NCBI GenBank assembly: GCA_907165065.1
Contig: OU015528.1
Coordinates: forward strand, 22,234,015 to 22,298,014
Origin: Caprimulgus europaeus
Taxonomy: Eukaryota; Chordata; Aves; Caprimulgiformes; Caprimulgidae
Direction: 5' to 3'
DNA: 64,000 bases
The stretch's first letter is position 1; each line of letters starts with the position of its first letter. Made by a program: the position numbers and the translations under genes. Shown here piece after piece: positions 61,787 to 64,000 of this stretch. Under the pieces are notes generated by a model. The model did no database searches, was not told where the DNA came from, and saw nothing but the letters and a program-made list of their open reading frames with translations.

Positions 61787-64000
61787 TTCAGTCTTCATTC
61801 TGAACTAGGCACTGAAAACGGTGGAACTAAAAAAAGATATGTAGGAGACACCTCACACTGATGGAGGGAAAACCCAGGATGGAAAGGGTAGGAGTATTCA
61901 GGAAGAATGACATCAGAAATCATCTGGGCAACACTGGCACTGTGAGTGTGAATGATTCATTATACTGTAATTAACTTTTAATTAACTTTACCCTGCTTTC
62001 CTTATTTTAGAAAATTAAATAAACTTAATTTTATTGTACCCGTTAAAGTAATGAGCAGAAGCTGGAGTTCTGCTCTAATTAAAATAAGCAATATGGCAAA
62101 ATTGTATGTAAAGCATAATGAAGAAATGTTTCTTTGCAACTGGAGCCATTTCTTACGTTTTGTAGCACTTTGATTGATATTTTTTCAAATATTTTTCATT
62201 AGTTGCAGTACACTGAAGTTCCACAAAATATTTTATCATGGTCTTGCATTTTTCCTGAAAAACAAAAAAGGTGTTTCTTACATAACTACACAACTTCCCA
62301 AAATCACAAGACCATTCATTTTTCATTCCCCCCCCGCCACGTAATTGCAAACACCCTCAAAGAAATAATAAAAAACAGAATAGGAAGTTGAAAAGAACAC
62401 AACTAAAGTTGCTATTTAAAAGTTTTGGGTAGGGAGTAAAAAAATGTGATATTTCTGTTAGCAAATTAAGGAAAATTATATTTCTGCCTGTTTTGGGCTG
62501 ATTCTAAGTCAATTAATTTCACCCAGTGGATCCCTTGAAATCTTTCAAAACCATGTTTTTCCATCTGGTAGCAAAATGAGTTAGATTCTTAGGCTGAAAT
62601 CTTGAATATTTTTGAAAACTCTTTTCTATTTTCCTTCCTCAAAATTTCAAATAAATTAATATTATAATGCATTCTTGGGAACAAAATAATTCTTGTTTTC
62701 AAGTCAGCTCTGCTGTCTATGTTTCTACACACTATCATCTGAATCTAACTTGCTGTATGTTAAGATCTAGCTGTCTAGCTATGCTTGTGAAAGTGAAAAC
62801 TTTGCTATATCTGTTTTGTAACAGATGATAGGACAAAGACCTTTCTTTTTCTTATTGATTTTCCTACTCCACAAGTGTGCAGGACTCTGTTGCTCCAGTT
62901 ACCTATAGCAAATCAGCACTGTATTATGCCTGGATTCCTTCTCCAATCTTCCCATCTGCCTGTTATACTGGTCCTCTCTGTAGACATAATTGTAATGGAA
63001 TTGTATAGCCTGTTCCATGTGCCTGGGCAAAGTAGATAATCTGATCTCAAATTCAACTAAGAGGTAGAAGGAGTGTAAAGGAAGAAGAAAATATTAAAAA
63101 TGGGGGAAGGAAGGTAAATTAGGAAAGTCAGAGCAATTCAGAGGAAGAAAATGGCATTTGAAACAGGCAATGGAAACAGGAGGAAAACATACATATTTCT
63201 GTGGAGTATGAGCTGACCCATAAGAGAAGAGGCTGTTCAAATAGCAGGGGGAACACAGACACAGGAGAGAGAAAGAGAAATTCTTTCTGATGACAAGTCC
63301 TTGGTTTTCATTTCATTTGCAAGGAAAAAGATGGCAAAAATATGTGAAAGAAAAGACACAAGTCATTGGTGACCTGCTGCTTATTTTTTCAACATCTTCA
63401 CTTGCTACCAGCTACTTGAAGAAGGGAAAATCACACAATTCAACAGGTGAAATAAAAAAAGATTAATCTGACATCTGTATTATCACTGTTCAGTTATGAT
63501 ATTTGCAAAAAGATAAAAAAGGAAATGCAGTGTAGTAAAATACTTTTTATTTACAAATTCTAAAATTTATGAAAACTGTTATTCCTTTCTAAATGATTAC
63601 CTATATATTCCTTCTTCTCCCTAGGGATGTCAGACTTCAGTTTCTATTTATCAGCTCCACACTTCTTTCTGTATTACTCTGATGTATAGATTGACCTGTC
63701 ACACCTAACCCAAAGGCCTTGACCTCTACTCTCCTTTAGGTACTTCTTCAGAATTTTCTTCTGCAATGGCATCTACACAGATTCCATGGCGAAGAGGTTG
63801 TGATGCAATTAAGGAGAGCTATTTTTAATTAATTAATCAATTAATTATTGCATTGGAACATTCAAGTTCTATAATGGCTTCCTAAGTAACCTCATTATCT
63901 TATTTTCATTACCCTCATCTTGCCTATTCCCTTCTTTCTTTTTATGTCAGATTTTCTTGCTGCATCCTGTTTTAAATTAGATTTTTCAGGGCAGGAACAC
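61787..64000. other. AT-rich non-coding DNA
   Basis: Nothing recognised. An AT-palindromic stretch made of repeated TTAATTAA-type sequence lies at 63825-63848. Confidence 0.45.

Overview
This window looks like AT-rich, non-coding DNA from a bird nuclear genome. The evidence is three copies of CR1, the main avian LINE, with typical CR1 3' ends; a complete solo LTR of a type I know from avian ERVL-like elements; and long simple-sequence tracts with no recognisable exon, promoter-proximal CpG island, tRNA or rRNA. The lineage within birds cannot be fixed. The LTR and the 47.5 kb CR1 type suggest a neognath and possibly a neoavian, but that is inference. The window could be a gene desert or the inside of a very large intron; the sequence alone does not decide.

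Layout. 0.4-1.1 kb: solo LTR (TG...CA) with a perfect 5-bp target-site duplication. 2.1-2.45 kb: heavily decayed reverse-transcriptase relic on the minus strand. 3-16 kb: AT-rich unique-looking DNA with small tandem duplications and faint ancient amniote repeat fragments. 16.0-16.6 kb: 5'-truncated CR1 on the plus strand with an internal segment replaced by a TTA/TTG triplet tract. 16.6-37 kb: mostly unique-looking AT-rich DNA. 37.4-38.5 kb: candidate regulatory region with PBX/MEIS-like and octamer motifs. 41.6 kb and 44.0 kb: AAAG and CT microsatellites. 47.5-48.7 kb: the best preserved CR1, on the plus strand, still readable through much of its reverse transcriptase and C-terminal region but killed by two stops, a frameshift and an internal deletion that removes the catalytic YADD region. 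51.2-52.3 kb: the strongest candidate conserved regulatory region, with excess CpG and a cluster of TGACAG/CTGTCA cores including a 12-bp palindrome. 52.6-52.9 kb: antisense CR1 3' fragment whose tail has become a pentanucleotide microsatellite. 56.4 kb: about 43 perfect copies of GGAGA. 61.2-61.8 kb: a 536-bp AAAG-type tract.

No protein-coding gene is supported. The long open frames (up to 250 codons) are either simple-repeat translations, CR1 remnants and their antisense shadows, or chance frames with no recognisable domain. There is therefore no set of genes working together to describe. The functional interest, if any, lies in the two candidate regulatory regions. I did not find a new biological system and do not claim one.
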